From positions 1 through 64,000 of the forward strand of contig JBEWZL010000272.1 of assembly GCA_045837725.1 (NCBI GenBank): a DNA stretch of 64,000 nucleotides, written 5' to 3'. How positions within the stretch are numbered: the stretch's first letter is position 1; the number at the start of each line of letters is the position of its first letter. Made by a program: the position numbers and the translations under genes. A model generated the notes under the pieces. The model made no database searches and was not told the origin of the DNA. It saw nothing but the letters and a program-made list of their open reading frames with translations. Shown here in pieces: positions 49,076 to 61,474 of this stretch. Origin of the DNA: Vermamoeba vermiformis. Taxonomy: Eukaryota; Tubulinea; Echinamoebida.

Positions 49076-49307
49076 GAAAAAGGAGTGGATTCGATCTAGA
49101 TCGAGCTGTTTAAACTATCTTTATTTTGTTTCATAATTATTGTATTTCAATACCAATAGGTGCGTATTGTTATTTGTTGAAGAATAAATAACTGTAAGCA
49201 CCACCAAAATCTTTTGTGATCAGTCCTGGTTGATTTTTCAATTAATTAAAGTCGGAAAAAACCTTGTTTGATTAAAGCACCATTACCACACAAAGAGCCA
49301 CTACATA

Positions 49308-50199
49308 ATGAATATTGATTTAAATAACGAAGAGCAATTACAAGCACTGCTGCGACAGCTGATCGCGCAAAAGGAAGCAGGTACCGCTGGTGGTGTCCCT
49401 GGCTTCTCCCTTGCGCAAGATGATGACGAAGAAAATTCAGGTATAGATCATAGCATTACTAGTATATTGCTAGCACAGCAAACTCGGAAAAAGATCCAGT
49501 TTTATTTGAAAATTGAAAAATTAATTTAAAATTATTGACCGTAGTTATGTTGTTGCAATATTTCACTAATAATTACAGCGCATTATAAACATGCCGAGTT
49601 ATTTTAACGCGAAAAATCGTTATAACACGTCACATCTCTTACAGAGGCTTGCGTGGCTCAAAAATGCGATCCAACAGTGTGTGTCGCAGCATTGCAACAG
49701 GTTTTCTCGAAAGAATTGTCGTGGATAATGTTTGAATATGGCACCTTGATCTTGATCCCTCCTAACGACGATGGAACTTTATTCACTGAAGAACAGTTGC
49801 GCACTCGTGCTTTAGAATTATTAGAAAAATACGGCAAGGTAATTACAGATAACATTAGGATACGCGAAGAGCGTAGAAGTAACCTGTCACATCCGCTAAC
49901 TTGATCTACTTGCACAGGTCGTTCCTGGTGGAATTTTGAGTGATTTTAGCTTATCTACATTTGCACCTCACGGTAATGATCTAGTTATATAATAATGATA
50001 GCTTTCAAGTGCTCACACGTGGAGTTTAGGTTGGATGATTCAGTACCCGCACAGCGAAGAGATCGTGACTTTTGTGTCGTTTGAAGAAAAGAAAACACCG
50101 TCAGGCCCCGCTGAGGTCGGTTATTATGGCCGCAACAAACGTCACGCCGATTGGTCCTCCAAGGCGATTGTGCACGTGCAAGTGGGCATCAAACAATAA
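49308..50199 (+). CDS. Small conserved-looking protein, not recognised
   Basis: A roughly 180-residue protein in about four exons, from the ATG at 49308 (MNIDLNNEEQLQALLRQL) to the stop after KAIVHVQVGIKQ. The first exon is acidic and helical. The second reads CDPTVCVAALQQVFSKELSW and YGTLILIPPNDDG, the third GGILSDFSLSTFAPHGW and YPHSEEIVTFVSFEEKK. The alternation of strands and a helix suggests one compact alpha/beta domain. No catalytic motif or known family is seen. It lies 232 bp downstream of Rac on the same strand and 94 bp from the convergent ankyrin gene. Confidence 0.6.
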
Positions 50200-50293
50200 A
50201 CTCTCGACTTGTTTGTACATAACTCTTGTACCATACGCTGTAGGTAAAACGAACCTTTAATACTGTTTATATTACAAAGAGCGTATTAATCAC

Positions 50294-53200
50294 TTAGAAA
50301 TCGCCGCGCAATCTGGCAGTCAGATAATGTCGAGCCACATCCATCGCTTCAGGACTGGTCAAAGCTTTCTCAGCGTTCTTCTTCAAGAATTCAAAGCTGC
50401 TGTGCAAGACGTGTACGAGACTATTCTCCACAGCGATGTTGTATATCTCGCTAACGGTCTCCAAGGTCAATCTACGAGTCAGATCCAGCTCGAGGAAATC
50501 GCTGAACGAATCCGAGAAAAACACTTCGGCGACTTCGATTAATTTGGGAATGTCTTTAGTGCTCCTATTAGAGATATCCAAAGCTTTGCCAATATGCAAG
50601 AACTCCAAGAACAAGAAGGTCAAATCGTAGTTGAAGTTTTGAATGGGAATGGAGCTCTGCGTCGCCTCTTTCATATTGCTGCCGAACATGGCGCTGAAAT
50701 AGTCGCAGTGTTGATCCACCAGCTCTGTTCATGCACCGAATGAGACATACGAACTTGGCATCGCTAACAACACTTACCTCGCGTCGCATAAATTTCTTTG
50801 CCGTCCACAACAAACGTCACGTTCTGGCGAGATAGGTCAACGAGTGACACGTGTCAAAAGCAGCTCGAGGGTACTTACAGATTGATCTTTGTTGTTGAAC
50901 TTAGCCTTGTTCTCCGGTGCTTCAAACACGTCGAGCTGTGTGATGTCGGCAGCTACAATTAGCGGTGAGGAACAATTAATTGACGTTAATGTCAGTGCTG
51001 TCAACGTACGAGGCAGTATGCGGTCAATGAGAGTCAACAGCGAGGCATTGGTCGAGGGCACTACGACAGTGAGATCAGTGGCTTCGTGCTCGAGCAGTAC
51101 CAGGACGGTTTCATCTTTCATCTTCTCCGAGTGCATGGTTTGCAGTGCTACGAGCAGAGCAGTTTGATTGGCTGGTGTGCGGAGATTGGCGTCGGCGTGG
51201 TGCTCGAGCAACAGCTTCACGCACTTGTCGTTGCCTTTGACCGCGGCATAGTGCAAGGGCCTGATCGTAAAGTGAGCACAGTGAACTCGCAGATGTGATG
51301 GATACTTACGCGTAACCCTTCTTGTTGAGGATGTTCGGATCTGCACCTCCGCGCAACAGTGCGGCCATGCAGTGGTCAGCATTGCTACACGCAGCCCAAT
51401 GGAGCGGCGAGTGACCGAAGCAATCAGGCTCGTTGATAGCTGTGCGCAGTACGTCGTTTGACAGCAACAGTTCCATGACACCTGTCAAAAGTGTCAGACT
51501 GAGACTCACGATGTATTTCAGTCGCACTTACCAACAGCATTGAAGTCACTTGCCAAGTGCAGCGGAGTCACAATTTTATCCTTATCTAGGTGTGCAATGT
51601 CAATCACGTGATGTCATGATAGTCGTATCTCTCATAGCGTACCTGGCTCTTCCTCTTTTTCTGTTTTGGCAGCAAACAACTCGATTTCAATCTCCACAGC
51701 GTTGTTGTTAATGACTTTCTGCGACGGATGCAAAAACTTGGTGTAGCCCAGCCAGTTGTCAGCGTTGTATGTCAACGTCGTGTCTGTCAAAGTGTCAAAG
51801 TGTCAGTCACAGTCGCACTAGGCAAAACGGATTTCCATTTGCTGTCTTACATCTGCTGACTGAGATCGATCGATCGGCTGGATTGTAGGCCTTGATAAAG
51901 GCTTCAGCAGTGACGGGTGTGACGGCAGTGCAGCCAATGTAGAGCGAGACCGAGTGGTCGTAGAGGTAGTACATCATGACCTGCCACTGCGAGCCCATGA
52001 ACAATTGGCCCTTTGACACGAACGGTGCTTCGTGCGTGCAGTTCTCAGGCAAGACCACGTGACACTTCAACGTCGTGCGTTGACCGTCCACGATGACGCT
52101 AATCTCGTCTGATTCGAGGACGTGGCCGGGGACTTTGGTCAACACTACGCGATCGAGAACTGTCTTGGCGCAGATGGGCGAGGCCAGTGTGCGCATCAAT
52201 ATGCTAAATTTGGAATTTGTTAAAATCGTTGATTTGTGTCGTAAATTTTTGCAAAGCTTACTGATCATTTTCGATTTCCATTGGAGCGCCCTATCGTCAT
52301 GAAATATTATTAATTTATCGTTACTATTATCGCTTATATGTTATATACGTACGTGATCTAACAGCACTTCAAGGCACTTGTTGTATTTGTTTTTCAACGT
52401 GGTAAATGTAACTCGGCCCAATGCTTTTGGATCGGTCGGCAAACCCAATTTTTGTCTGTTTTGCAACAAAAAGTCTAAGCAGTCATAGTAACCTAATCGC
52501 GCTGCTTCTAAAATAGGATTGTCTTGATGTTCCGCGGGAATTCGTCCGAGTTCAACTAATTTCTGCAAAGCTAAGAACTTTCCCGTGCACGCTTCACTGA
52601 ACAGTGAAATCGACCAGGCGCGCACATCGGTGTCAGCTCCGAACTCGTTCACTAACATTTCGATCACTGCGGGGTTGTCTGCACCGACTGCGTAGAAAAT
52701 GGGTGTTTTTTCTTCGTCCTCTTCTTCGTCTGTCGAAAAATCAGGGCGTTACACCAAGAAAAATTGTTGCAATGTTATAATAGGCAATATGATTTGATAG
52801 GGCATTTTGACCTTGGATCTCGAATGTAAATATTTCACGTACCAGCGTAAGTGACAAAATTATCTTTGAGCACTTTCAGCGCATTCATGTCGCCACCAAG
52901 CACAGCAAAGTGCAGCGAATTTTCGTGTGATTTGCTGTGTTGTGTCAACAGCGCCTTGCACTCGTGATAAAGGTAGTGGAAACAACGGTCGGATCCTGCG
53001 CGCAGTGCGAATTGAATGGGCGTCATATCGTGATCGGAGAGAGCTTCAATATCACCGCCCTGATCATATCATAGTATTAGCGTTAGTATTACTTTTTATG
53101 GTATGGTAATTCAGTGAACTGACCTTTTGCACGAGTAATTTTAGCGAATTTATCGCGTCGAAGTGTGCAGCTTGGTGAAGCATTTTGCCTGTTGAAAAAT

Positions 53201-54556
53201 AAATTCTTTAAGTTTCCTTATTTGGAAAATAACGAGACTGGCGGCCCTACCAGTGATCTTAGCTCCAGCGTCCAATAACAGCGCTACAATCTCGTGCGCA
53301 TCTCGCACAATGGCCGCGGTCAGCAAGTGCGTGCCGTGATCGGTCACCGTGGACAATTCATCTTTGTTCATTGTGGACAGCAGCGTGCGGACATTGTCCA
53401 CTTGATTCTTTTCAATTGCCCAATAGCTAAACAACTGTTAATAAAATTGATAAAAATAATGCGATTGTGTTTGGCCGTACATTAGAGGTCGATCCAACTC
53501 GCTTTGCAGCCAATAGTTCTTGACGTAGTAATCGACATCGACATCTATCTCGAGGCCTTTGTAATCACCGGGTGGGGCATATCTAATTAAATATTAGTAT
53601 CGGAGTTTTCAATCGCTGAACAGGATCTCGCTCGTACTTGAAAGGAGTGGCGCCAAAATTGACAGTAGCGGACTGCAACCAATCGCAGCTGATTGAAGGT
53701 GAAACACCCTTCACTGGATCAATAGTGGTCGTGAATATAATGCCCAAATCAACACCATTTTGCGTGTAGCCAACGCGCGTTTGATTCAGATCCGTTAAGT
53801 CGATGTAACAGCCAATAACGTCTCCAACGTGCCATCTATATAAAACATACGTGAGATATTGCTAAGGGGTTTAATAAACTCGCTAAGACGATAGGGATGT
53901 CTCGAGAAAACAAATCTGGTCCTTAAACTTGTCAGATCTTACCCCGTGCCGTAATTCAGACAAAAATCGTTCCAAGCCAAACACCTCTTGCCATCATAGC
54001 CGTATGATTCCTTATCGTCGCCTGTGCCACTACCGTTCTGTTACGAGACGAGACGATTAGCCCACAAACAGGGAATTCCGCATCTGATGGCTCTAGCAGT
54101 CCTACTTACGTACTTTTTTACCAACGAATTTAAAGTGCTGCGACCAGCCTATTTGAAACAAATGTTCTGTAATCAGCGTGACCTCGTAGTACCATTTTCC
54201 ACTGCAATTTTAATTTGAAATTAGTTATCTTGAAAATTAATGAATGATCATTTAAATATAAAGCAACAAAATATATTGTTGGAGGTATTTTATTAATTTT
54301 GTTCTTACCCTCGCAGTGTGACATTTGCGCCAATAGATTTGAAATAATGCGTTGCATTAAAGAACTAGATGAACATATCGTCATTAAGTATTATTTTAAT
54401 AATTATGCACATTTTATTTACCGTTAAATCATCGCCAAACAGCACCAAGTCGGGATCTTGAAGGTCTCTGCTTAACCGAACGTGGCGTGGTCCCTCTCGT
54501 TCTTTAATAGCCTTAACATCCACACTTTCTCGTAGACTGTGCGAAGGAGATTCCAT
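50294..54556 (-). CDS. SPRY - ankyrin - MATH-like - ankyrin - BTB protein
   Basis: Start at the ATG at 54556 (MESPSHSLRESVDVKAIKE). N-terminal SPRY domain (about 53.55-54.35 kb): GGKWYYEVTLITEHLFQIGW, WHVGDVIGCYIDL, YTQNGVDLG. Then come ankyrin repeats (about 52.35-53.4 kb; e.g. HLLTAAIVRDAHEIVALLLD). A middle domain with a MATH/TRAF-like pattern follows (VSKGQLFMGSQWQVMMYYL...SVSLYIGC, about 52.0 kb), then a second ankyrin block (HSPLHWAACSNADH, YAPLHYAAVKGNDK, about 51.2-51.5 kb). The C-terminal BTB/POZ domain reads VTFVVDGKEIYATRELVDQH and CDYFSAMFGSNMKEA (about 50.6-50.85 kb), with a BACK-like helical tail. BTB proteins with MATH or ankyrin parts are usually Cul3 adaptors (family knowledge). 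Full length, about 1,150 residues in some 20 exons. Confidence 0.85.
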
Positions 54557-54643
54557 AGTGCTACTATTCTGGTCCTATTCTGAGATCAGAAAGAAAGGTG
54601 CGAAAAAAAGTGAAATTTTTTCTTTTTACGATTTGAATTAGAA

Positions 54644-56259
54644 ATGAGTCGAGGTGACATCAACAAGGACGTTATTTATAACAGAAAGCGAACGTTTAAC
54701 GAAGGTCCAGAGGTCCCTAATGTGTACGTATCGCCAAAGCGAATAAAGTTGGGTCCATCCCCTACAAAGAATATAGCCGTGCCTTTTGCGACCGAAGATG
54801 CAGACCTTATTGCAGGTACATATATTTTACACTCGAATTACTCTTTGATAGTATAATTAGCGACAGATCTGACGAAATAATTACTCAAAAATTAGTAAAT
54901 AATTTTTCTCACGCAACAAATTTTAATAATTGCGTTGTATTTATTTTATTAAGCAATGTGGAAAATATTGACATACCTCACGCATTTTTTTGATAGCGCT
55001 ACCTAGCGATACCGAAACAGCCGTGCAAATTTTATACAGGGACTTCCCTCGCGACCCAAAAATTAAAACACCGCCAATAATATTACGTTCGCAAATATAC
55101 TCAATGATTAAAGAAAAGACAATGGCCGATAAGGAATTAGTGAGTACAAAAACGAATAATTTTTTGGTGGATCTGATCTGTTGACAGCTAACAATCAATT
55201 TCAATAGAGTACGTTGCAAAGCCAAGGAAAAATACGATTATTTCAAATACCGTCGACAGTAAATGAATATTATGCTGTGATGATGAGCGACTACGAGAAT
55301 TTAATTAATCATGCGAAAACTGAAGTTGAAACTGAAAAAGAGAAGAAATTAATAGGCAAGACTTATTATACGACGAAAAGTATTGCTATTTGTTATTAAC
55401 TTATGTCATTAGATGATTTTTATAACAAAGTAGTGAAGAAGCATTTAGACGTGCTGATAACAAAAGACAAAATGATCGAATTGATGCTCGATTTTGTGCC
55501 TGGGAACAATCCCACAAAAATATCTCCGACGAAACAAGAGAAACAGAAATTAGACTTTAGGTACGGCATAACGATAACGCTCTTTACTTCTGATCCAAAC
55601 TAACTCGTTCGTGTTAGTTTGCTAATTACGCTAGGGTTTATAAATTATCGTGATTCAAATACTTATTGGTTCGCTACACCCAATTTTGGAAGTTTTTGGA
55701 TCGAGTGCTCGAAGGGAAGAAAAGAAATCATTCTAACCATCAAACGATTGCAGTTTAAAGAGATATTACTCGAAGTATGTCTTATAGTACATTTCTTAGA
55801 TTATTTTGTCTAATTTTCACTATTAAAAATACAGACGCTGGAAAAACGGAAATTGAAAAAGTCGGTGTTAGGCATTCCATTTCATTTAAGTGACATGACA
55901 GGCCTTGAAATCATTCAAAAGTAAGTGTGTCGTAATAAGTATAGCTTGGTAGTAACACTTAACTATCAGGGTTGCAACGACATCCGGGCCGTTGATTAAA
56001 TTTGCACCAACTTTCAACCCAAATGAAAAGAAAATTAATCCGCGAACAAATTCTACGACGTCATCGTATGTGTAATTAGTGTACAGAATTACTTGTAAAT
56101 AGAAGCGAAGACAAAAGAAGGATCCAAATTTTATTAACAAAATCGTGATTTTTGCAATTCCGAGGACTTGCAAGAACTCGAGCTCGATTCTGCGTTATTG
56201 CATATGCCGATCTGTTGCGTGTTGCTGGTTTGACGGAATACGTAACACGAAAAAACTAA
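54644..56259 (+). CDS. STK19: STK19-like winged-helix protein
   Basis: STK19, despite its name, is a winged-helix DNA-binding protein; it acts in transcription-coupled nucleotide excision repair. Start at the ATG at 54644, 87 bp from the divergent ankyrin gene. After a short basic N-terminus (VYVSPKRIKLG), the family blocks appear in order: IKTPPIILRSQIYSMIKEKT, MADKELSTLQSQGKIRLFQI (55.0-55.25 kb), SNTYWFATPNFGSFW, CSKGRKEIILTIKRLQFKEI, LKKSVLGIPFHLSDMTGLEI and VATTSGPLIKFAPTF (55.63-56.03 kb). One joint needs a very short (about 33-bp) intron near 55,380-55,410, and the last exon (about 56,165-56,259) is ambiguous in frame. The core is clear; the tail is not. Confidence 0.8.
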
Positions 56260-56374
56260 GGTCATACTAAGTCTTGTCAAAAAGGAGGGAATTTAAATCG
56301 TTGTTGTAAAGGGATGGTGCTCGCCGGCGAGGGATAAACGAGGAGGCTCGCGAGGGCAAGAGGCAAAAAGCAAT

Positions 56375-56447
56375 CGCTCCCACCTGGGTTCGAACCAGGG
56401 ACCTTTCGGTTAACAGCCGAACGCTCTGCCGACTGAGCTATGGAAGC
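56375..56447 (-). tRNA. tRNA-Asn (anticodon GUU)
   Basis: The minus strand folds into a full cloverleaf: acceptor GCTTCCA/TGGGAGC, D-stem GCTC/GAGC, anticodon stem TTCGG/CCGAA with loop CTGTTAA (anticodon GTT), five-base variable loop AGGTC, and T-stem CCTGG/CCAGG around TTCGAAC. The discriminator base is G and no CCA is encoded. No intron is present. The internal A and B boxes are intact, so Pol III transcription is expected. This is a queuosine-type (GUN) anticodon. Confidence 0.97.
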
Positions 56448-56913
56448 TTGTTGAAGGGACAAATCAAAGACAAAGCCACGCGGTCAAAAAGGACCAGAGG
56501 GCAGGAAGTCGATACCAATAAATTAAGGATTGCCACTGTTTATAACAAGCGGCGTCGTTGAAACTTTTTCCCCTCTGTATTCCTGGTGTACGCAAGTCAT
56601 CGTCTGAACCATTCGCGGATTCGTAGTCGTTACTGCTTGCTGGAATGCACGCCCCTTCAGTGCACAACGTTGGGCATAATATTGTCTAATTTTGCAAGTA
56701 TAAAGAAATCCAATCGGTGGTGCTATCAAATAATCAGGATCGAACGCGCAAACAAGCTAATCGGCAATTAGATTAATGATGGCCAATTCGGCGAAATTAC
56801 GCTAGTATTTCTTTAGGCAAGTCCATAATTAATTCATTGGCTGTTGTTGGGTTCTGAAAGTTTGTTAGAAACAAAATTAATCTCGATTTCAACGCAACGG
56901 TCAACACAAATGA

Positions 56914-58541
56914 ATGGAGCAAAATACTGATTACCCTCGCAGTTGCTATGATGCCAAAACAATTATTATCGAACCATTTTATGGCGGCTCTCACAAACAA
57001 ATGATCCAACAACTGACGACTTTGTGGTTTGACGAAACACAATACGCTTTATTTACTACACCCGCTAAAAAATGGAAATGGTAACTATTACTTGTAATAT
57101 TTGGCTTAATATTTATTTTTTGAATTTTTGGACGTCAAGTTGTTGCGGATTCTAACCTCTTTTGGAGAATCAAGCTTTGGACATCGTAAATATAATTTTA
57201 ATTAATTGCATTAAGGAGATTACGAGCCAGTTCACTGCATTTCGCATCAACAATTCCTCAGTCAACGAGTTTCACAACTTTATTCTGCAGTTCAATGCTC
57301 AATTTGGCTGAATTAGTTGGTAACTTCGTATATTAGTGTTATTACTTATTCTTAATATTTTTTTCAGCGGTGCGACCAGATCTAGCTCGACTACGCAAAG
57401 TTTTGTACTTTCACGAAAATCAAATGAACTATCCAGTGCGCCATGAACAAGAACGTGACATTCAATTCGCGTGGAATCAAATAGTACGTTTAAATATTCC
57501 CAGCAGCAGTGTCCGATGTGCTGACACTCCACGTAGCTCTCGTGCATGGCCGCGGATGTCGTACTCTTCAACTCGCAATACAACATGACTTCATTTTTAC
57601 ATTCAATGGACTCCTTATTCAAACTCATGCCGAAGGACCAATGCCCACCAATCAACAACTTGCGTTCGCTCATTGGCTCCAAATCACACGTGCTTTATTT
57701 TCCTATTGATTTCAGCATCATGCGCGATAGCCTCCAGCGGGTAAATAATACTGCGTTACATTTTATAGCCCCCAAGATAAAACTGATAATCTCCTTATTT
57801 AAATAGACTAAAATAACATCAGAACTGAAAACAGGTCCGATGCACGTATTGTGGAATCATCGCTGGGAGTGGTAATGGCTGCAACCATTAATTAGGTATC
57901 AATAGTCTATATATTAATGTGTTTTATAATAGGGACAAGCGGCCAGATATTTTTTTCGAGGCGCTAATGTCACTCGTACAAGACAAAGTACCCTTCGTCG
58001 TGTCAGTCCTCGGCGAGCAATTCGGTGAAGTGCCTGAGGAGTTCGCAAAGTACAAAGACCTGTTGACAGATCATATCAAACACTGGGGCTACGCTGAGTC
58101 ACGTGACGAGTATTTCAGAGTCTTAGGTACGAAATTTTTGTCGCCACATCGTACTTTACCCGCAGATTTCTAATTCAAGTGTTGCTTAGGCTCAGCGGAC
58201 GTCGTAGTATCCACTACTGATCATGAGTTTTTTGGCGTGTCGATAATCGAAGCGATTTACAGCGGGTGTTATCCGATCTGTCCTAACAAACTCGTATTTC
58301 CGGAGTATTTAGGCGAAGAACACTTGTATAATACAGTGCCACAAGTAAGTGACCTCTATTCTGTTTCATATGAGATAACGAGAATTGACGGTTGTTACAG
58401 TTAGTCAAGAAATTGAGGTACTACGGAAAAAATATTGAGAAGAGCCGTCAGAAGACAGTGTGGAAGAGTCAAATCAATTTGGAGCGATTTGATTGGTCCA
58501 ATCTCAAATTAGAATTCGATAAATACCTCAATTGTAAATAG
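56914..58541 (+). CDS. GTDC1: tRNA-queuosine mannosyltransferase (GTDC1/QTMAN family)
   Basis: A GT4-type glycosyltransferase; the animal GTDC1 protein adds mannose to queuosine-34 of tRNA-Asp. Start at the ATG at 56914 (MEQNTDYPRSCYDAK). Blocks that match the family: IIIEPFYGGSHKQMIQQL, FTTPAKKWKWRLRASSLHFA, VRPDLARLRKVLYFHENQM, NQILSCMAADVVLFNSQYNM, VLWNHRWEWDKRPDIFFEAL and VVSTTDHEFFGVSIIEAIYS (the donor-binding end of the GT-B fold). The joint NQI|LSCMAADVV requires an intron from 57,483 to about 57,535 and restores the family sequence exactly. It ends KYLNCK. Compact (about 370-390 residues), eight or so exons. It starts 466 bp from the tRNA-Asn gene. Confidence 0.92.
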
Positions 58542-58717
58542 ATCAATTCGTTCTGTTCGTTCAATTTGCGCTGTGATGAGTAATGATATCGAATAGAGTC
58601 AATCGGATATTGGAACTTTTGAATTAAATTAAGTAATTTTTGGCGGTGAACGCGTGTGCGTTGTCCGATCGACATTTTTTTTGTCGTGCATTTGCAACAA
58701 CACGAAAGCACTTAATA

Positions 58718-60934
58718 ATGGCAAGCAAGAAGGAAGAAAAGGTTGAAGAGAAGCCTTTGTTGGGTCGTGTCAGCCACCACCTCAAGATGGGTATTGTCGG
58801 ATTGCCCAACGTCGGTAAATCCACCACCTTCAACTTGCTCACCAAGCTTGAAGTACCTGCTGAAAACTATCCTTTCTGCACTAAGGACCCCAACAAAGAT
58901 AAGTAGTCTTGATAACGAAATATTTTTTCATTATTTTTATTTTGGTAATATTTGTGGTTAATTTAACCGATAACTAATAACATTAAATTACTGTATTTTA
59001 CGATAATTATTGCCATACGAAAAACATTTTCTCGAGAATGGCACCAGAAAAAATACATCCAGTCAGATCGTCCCTTTGTAATACGAATAATTGAAGCTAT
59101 AGAATAGAAATATTATCATGTAGTCATATTCAACCGGTAGTTAATTCTTGTCTTTTTCTCGGATTACCTCGTGTAACTATGCCCGATGAGAGATTCGACT
59201 TCCTTTGCAATGCTTTCAAGCCTGTCAGCAAGGTGCCTGCTTACTTAGAGGTACGTTGTATTATAAAAAGATGCCAACATACGAATATTAAATGCGCTCA
59301 CGTAGGTTGTCGATATTGCCGGTTTGGTCAAGGGTGCATCCCAAGGTCTTGGTATGGGTAACGCTTTCTTGTCCAACATTCGTGCCGTCGACGGTATCTT
59401 CCACGTCGTCCGTAAGTACTTGAGCGAATTCTATTGTGTCTTGAAAGCTTAAATCGCGAAATGTGCATCCGCTAAATTTCTCTAACTCAATGCACATCGC
59501 TATTTAATCAATTATCGAGGAATATATTGCATTATACTAACCCTTCCATGCATAGGTGTTTTCGAAGACGAGGCTGTTATGCACGTTGAGAACTCAGTCG
59601 ATCCCGTTCGTGATCTCGAAATTATTAGCGACGAGTTGTTGCAAAAGGACATTGAAATTATGACCTCACACATTGAACCTATTCGCCGTGTCGCCAAGGC
59701 CGATAAGACCAAGCGCGGTGAATTGGACATTGCTGAGAAGATCTTCAACTGGTTGAGCGTCGAGAAGAAGGAAATTCGTCTCGGTAACTGGAACGCTAAA
59801 GAAGTAAGTTACGAACATTAGTAGCGAGTGCAAATGGGCACGGCAACCTTTGAGTGACGTAGGAACTAACACGAGTATTAGATTGAGTATTTGAACACAC
59901 TCCAATTGTTGACTGCCAAGCCTGTTATCTACTTGTTGAATATGAGCGAAGAAGACTTTGCTCGCCAAAAGAACAAATTTTTGGTCAAGATCAAGGCTTG
60001 GATCGAAGCCCGCAGCAAGGACCCGATCATTCCTTACTCTGCCGCCCTCGAACTTACTGTAAGAACAAACATATGACATATATATATTATTTCAATCATA
60101 TAACGCTGCTGAGGCAATATTAATAACGGATCTACTCCAACTAGTTGTTCAAGATGAGCCCCGAAGACCAAATCAAGTACTGCAATGACAACAAGGTGCG
60201 AAGCATGTTGCCCAAGATCATCACTACTGGTTACAACATGTTGCACTTGATCACTTTCTTCACTTGCGGTGCTGATGAAGTTAAGGCTTGGACCGTGCAC
60301 GTAAGTACTGACCGACCTTCCTTCACCATATTCTATATTCAAGCATTGCCGCTATATTGTCAATATAATATACCCAACACCTTCTTTAATACAATGCCGT
60401 ATGAGCATATTACGTATATTATCATCACCGGAAATATCGCTTGAAACCAGCGGCCAAAAGGCAATGTTGACTTTCGTAGCAAGTTTCCGAATATCTTTTC
60501 ATCTTATTTACCGAGTCGAGTCAGCCCTATATATCAATGCCATTCGGTATTAACCTTCTTTTTCCTCTTACAGAAAGGTGCCAAGGCCCCTCAAGCCGCC
60601 GGTACTATTCACAGCGACTTTGAAAAGTTCTTCATTCAAGCTGAAATTCAAGCATACGCTGACTTTAAAGAATTGGGTTCTGAAGCCGCTGTTAGGTATG
60701 TAAAATACGAGCGAATATTAAGACTTTCCTTTTTGTGAAAACTCGTTCGGTTCTCATTTATTAACGTTTGCTCGTAGAAACGCTGGTAAATTGAAGACCG
60801 CTGGTAAAGAACACATTGTACAAGACGGTGATATTATTTTCTTCAAGGTAAGCTAGATCGGTTATCGAATCTGAACTTTCGCTGATTTTGTTTTTATTTA
60901 GCACGCTGCTGGTGGTGCAAGCAAAAAGAAATAA
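58718..60934 (+). CDS. OLA1: Obg-like ATPase 1 (YchF family)
   Basis: OLA1 is a ribosome-associated P-loop ATPase of the Obg family. Start at the ATG at 58718 ([18 protein letters not shown]). Walker A is [19 protein letters not shown]3 is [19 protein letters not shown] (59.31 kb). The G4 position reads LLNMSEEDF (59.94 kb) where GTPases have NKxD, which is the change that gives YchF proteins ATP preference. A coiled-coil insertion (59.6-59.8 kb) and a C-terminal TGS domain ([29 protein letters not shown]) complete the usual order, ending GGASKKK. About 390-400 residues, full length. The first intron is AT-AC rather than GT-AG (listed separately); with it the protein aligns to the animal sequence without a gap. 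Codon use is biased, as expected for high expression. Confidence 0.95.
58899..59167 (+). other. AT-AC intron in OLA1 (U2-type consensus)
   Basis: The exon ends ...DPNK plus one base at 58898. The intron begins ATAAGTAG at 58899 and ends ...TTTTTCTCGGATTAC at 59167. Splicing gives [18 protein letters not shown], which matches animal OLA1 ([18 protein letters not shown]) residue for residue in length. No AG is present in the 38 bases before the exon start, and no GT donor gives the right phase. ATAAGT is the U2-type AT-AC donor; the U12 donor ATATCCTT and its branch site are absent. Confidence 0.85.
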
Positions 60935-61474
60935 AATTGCTTCAAGGAGGGTGTATCAACACTTTGCAAACAATTCAATAAAGTTCCGAAACCAGATCCG
61001 CGTTCCACGAGTCGTTGCGGTCGATCGCGACAGGAACTTAGTTAATTACTGATTACAACCCCATACAATTATACCACATTGCTTGATTAATGTGCTAACA
61101 TATTTATGCTCAAAAGGAATCAGCGTTCGCGTTGAATTTGTAGTAGGTAATTCTCTGAACCTGTTCGGAAATTCGCAATTCTGTTCTTGGTGCCAAACCT
61201 TCATTGCCTCTTAATTGTTGTACAAGTAACCTCATTCAAGCTCTCAGGTGGTAAGTAAATACTGGTTCTAATTTTAGAATTTCTTTTCCTTTTACTAGTA
61301 AAAGGAACGAAACAGAAGATTATTCTTTATTCACTATTATTAATAACCATTAAACGACTCTAGAAAGAGCTCGGGGTTGCGTCGTACTTACGAGCGTTCG
61401 ATCTACGCGTTTTTCCGACCTGCATTCCCGCACCATCAAAAAGGAAAAGAATCGACTTAATTGCATTATAGTCA
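60935..61474. other. Intergenic interval between OLA1 and the proline-rich gene
   Basis: 540 bp with no gene that I can support. It should include the OLA1 3' UTR (AATAAA at about 60,977) and the promoter of the next gene. A small ACTAGTAAAAGGAA-like inverted patch near 61,295 is not convincing. Confidence 0.45.

Noticed and set aside
58718-59200. Frameshift or missing exon in OLA1
   Set aside because: An AT-AC intron restores a gap-free alignment, which is simpler.
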